64,000 bases of DNA from Alphaproteobacteria bacterium (GTDB taxonomy: Bacteria; Pseudomonadota; Alphaproteobacteria; UBA9219): NCBI GenBank assembly GCA_019233975.1, contig JAFALY010000035.1:1-64000 (forward strand), written 5' to 3'. Below are positions 62,951-64,000 of this stretch, piece after piece. A program made the position numbers and the translations under genes. The notes under the pieces are model-generated. The model was not told the origin of the DNA and did no database searches. It saw only the letters and a program-made list of their open reading frames with translations. Positions within the stretch are counted from its first letter, which is position 1; each line of letters starts with the position of its first letter.

Positions 62951-64000
62951 TGCTTTTCTGTCGATCTTGCCCATGTCGTTCCGTGGTAATCTGGTGACGT
63001 CGATAAAACGCTTCGGGATCATTCTCTCCGGTAGTTGCTTCAGACAGGCTTGCCGCAATGATGTTTCATCAAAGCCTTCGCTCGTTTCCACTAGCGCATG
63101 CAATTCATTAATGCCTAGGGCATTGGGGGTCATGTAAATTCCGGCTGTAATGCCTGCGGACGCCAGAATGCCTTCGATAAATTCCGGTTTGATTTTCTCG
63201 CCACCCAAATTCATCACATTTTCGCTGCGCCCCTCAAGGATCAGGAGGCCATCATCCTGCAAGCGGCCAAGATCGCCCGGATAAAACCACCCATCACGGA
63301 AATGCGATCCGGATTGGGGTATTTCTCCCAGATAACGGGTTGCCATATAATCACCACGTATGCGGACAATCCCTTCTGCCCCCGGGGTTTGTGGATTACC
63401 GGATTCATCAACGATTTCCACCTGCGTACCGGGCGTAATATAACCAGCCGCGCCGTGGGCTCTGTCGATATGGTGGGCGGCCATGGTTGCGATCTGTCCG
63501 GTCTCTGTTGAGCCGTAACCGGTTACAATAAAAGACCCCATATGGGCGCGAATGCTGTCCAACAGGGGTCGGGATAAAGCGCTGCCCGTCGATATGATGG
63601 CGTTAAACAAATGTGTGCACCGATAGGTGTCATAGGCGTTGATGATTTCCGCCAGCCCGGCGGGCGCTGCAACCAGCGCTTCGACCCGGTGCAAGCGCAA
63701 AGCGCGCATGGTTACTTCGGCATTCAGACCACGCGCAAAATATGTCCCGCCCTTGATCAGCGCGTAAATGAAAAATGTAAAGCCAATCGATGTGGCGAGC
63801 GTCATATCACAAAAGATGCGTTGTGCCGTTGGCAGTTGCGCCCCAAAGATATGATAGTAGCGAATCAAACGGCCCAATATCATGTTGTGGGTCAGTGCAA
63901 TGCCTTTGGGTTCTCCGGTCGTGCCGGATGTCAGGATGATGCGGCAAACGTCATTCCCTTGCGGAACGTAACGAAGGACGGGGGCCTCACCATTTCCTTC
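62912..64000 (-). CDS. AMP-dependent acyl/aryl-CoA ligase (5' end beyond window)
   Basis: About 362 codons are visible. The P-loop ILTSGTTGEPKGIALTHN is encoded at 63895-63950, so the true start lies to the right of the window. It also has VTGYGSTETGQIATMA, WFYPGDLGRLQDDGLLILEGR and the C-terminal PRNDMGKIDRKAL with the catalytic Lys. It should activate a carboxylic acid as an adenylate. The acid may come from the aldehyde dehydrogenase in the facing operon, which is inference. It overlaps the SDR gene tail to tail. Confidence 0.88.
   Translation of the reverse strand, partial: EGNGEAPVLRYVPQGNDVCRIILTSGTTGEPKGIALTHNMILGRLIRYYHIFGAQLPTAQRIFCDMTLATSIGFTFFIYALIKGGTYFARGLNAEVTMRALRLHRVEALVAAPAGLAEIINAYDTYRCTHLFNAIISTGSALSRPLLDSIRAHMGSFIVTGYGSTETGQIATMAAHHIDRAHGAAGYITPGTQVEIVDESGNPQTPGAEGIVRIRGDYMATRYLGEIPQSGSHFRDGWFYPGDLGRLQDDGLLILEGRSENVMNLGGEKIKPEFIEGILASAGITAGIYMTPNALGINELHALVETSEGFDETSLRQACLKQLPERMIPKRFIDVTRLPRNDMGKIDRKALENLVVGKISAA

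Overview
The window reads as a chromosomal stretch of an alphaproteobacterium of moderate-to-high GC. Supporting signs are an alphaproteobacterial-type Fur without the CxxC zinc pairs, a CarD regulator, a HIG1-domain protein beside tsaD, a GcrA-like regulator with a C-terminal zinc ribbon, ubiE, and a heparinase-like gene beside rpe. A Micavibrionales or Rhodospirillales-type lineage is a guess; the sequence alone does not fix the genus. No insertion sequence, phage integrase, rRNA or CRISPR array was seen.

Layout. (1) 1-26 kb is mostly housekeeping: a truncated AhpD-like gene, an lpoA-like lipoprotein gene with rsmI and yraN (the same trio as in E. coli), a heparinase II/III-like gene, rpe, mutM, ubiE-uppP, rsfS-rlmH, a thioester-less alpha-2-macroglobulin, gyrB, a phosphatase/GDPD pair, acs, cmk-rpsA, a parvulin, carD, fdxA and fur. 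(2) 25.9-31 kb holds tRNA-Thr, a DXD glycosyltransferase, three small unknown genes, sodB, a free-standing Hint-domain gene and a nitronate-monooxygenase-like gene. (3) 31-48.6 kb begins with a HIG1 protein gene, tsaD and a GcrA-like regulator. It then carries a type IVB (Dot/Icm) secretion cluster: two DotI/IcmL, DotH/IcmK, DotG/IcmE, DotF/IcmG-like, DotE/IcmC-like, DotP/IcmD-like, DotN/IcmJ, DotO/IcmB and DotM/IcmP. The order matches the Legionella icm(M)-L-K-E-G-C-D-J-B block. It is followed by an unknown membrane protein, a pilin-like protein, and a type IV prepilin whose C-terminus is a Peptidase S74 intramolecular chaperone. (4) 48.5-53 kb has small secreted proteins, an O6-alkylguanine methyltransferase, an OmpR-type regulator overlapping an M15/DUF882 lipoprotein, and tRNA-Lys. 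(5) 53-64 kb is a surface/metabolic locus. A TPR-sulfotransferase and TPR-glycosyltransferase pair is transcribed divergently from a beta-helix autotransporter. That gene runs directly into an aldehyde dehydrogenase, an MfnB-like furan-phosphate synthase and a short-chain dehydrogenase, which face an AMP-dependent ligase cut by the window end.

How the genes may work together. The Dot/Icm genes encode much of a trans-envelope channel (core proteins DotG/H/F), inner-membrane components, the DotO ATPase, and two coupling-complex proteins (DotM, DotN). DotA, DotB, DotC, DotD and the coupling ATPase DotL are absent here and would have to lie elsewhere. The pilin-S74 fusion at the end of the cluster is the most novel-looking element: it suggests a self-processing, probably trimeric tip or adhesin associated with the secretion machine. 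The autotransporter locus couples a repetitive surface protein, candidate modifying enzymes, and a short pathway built on MfnB chemistry.
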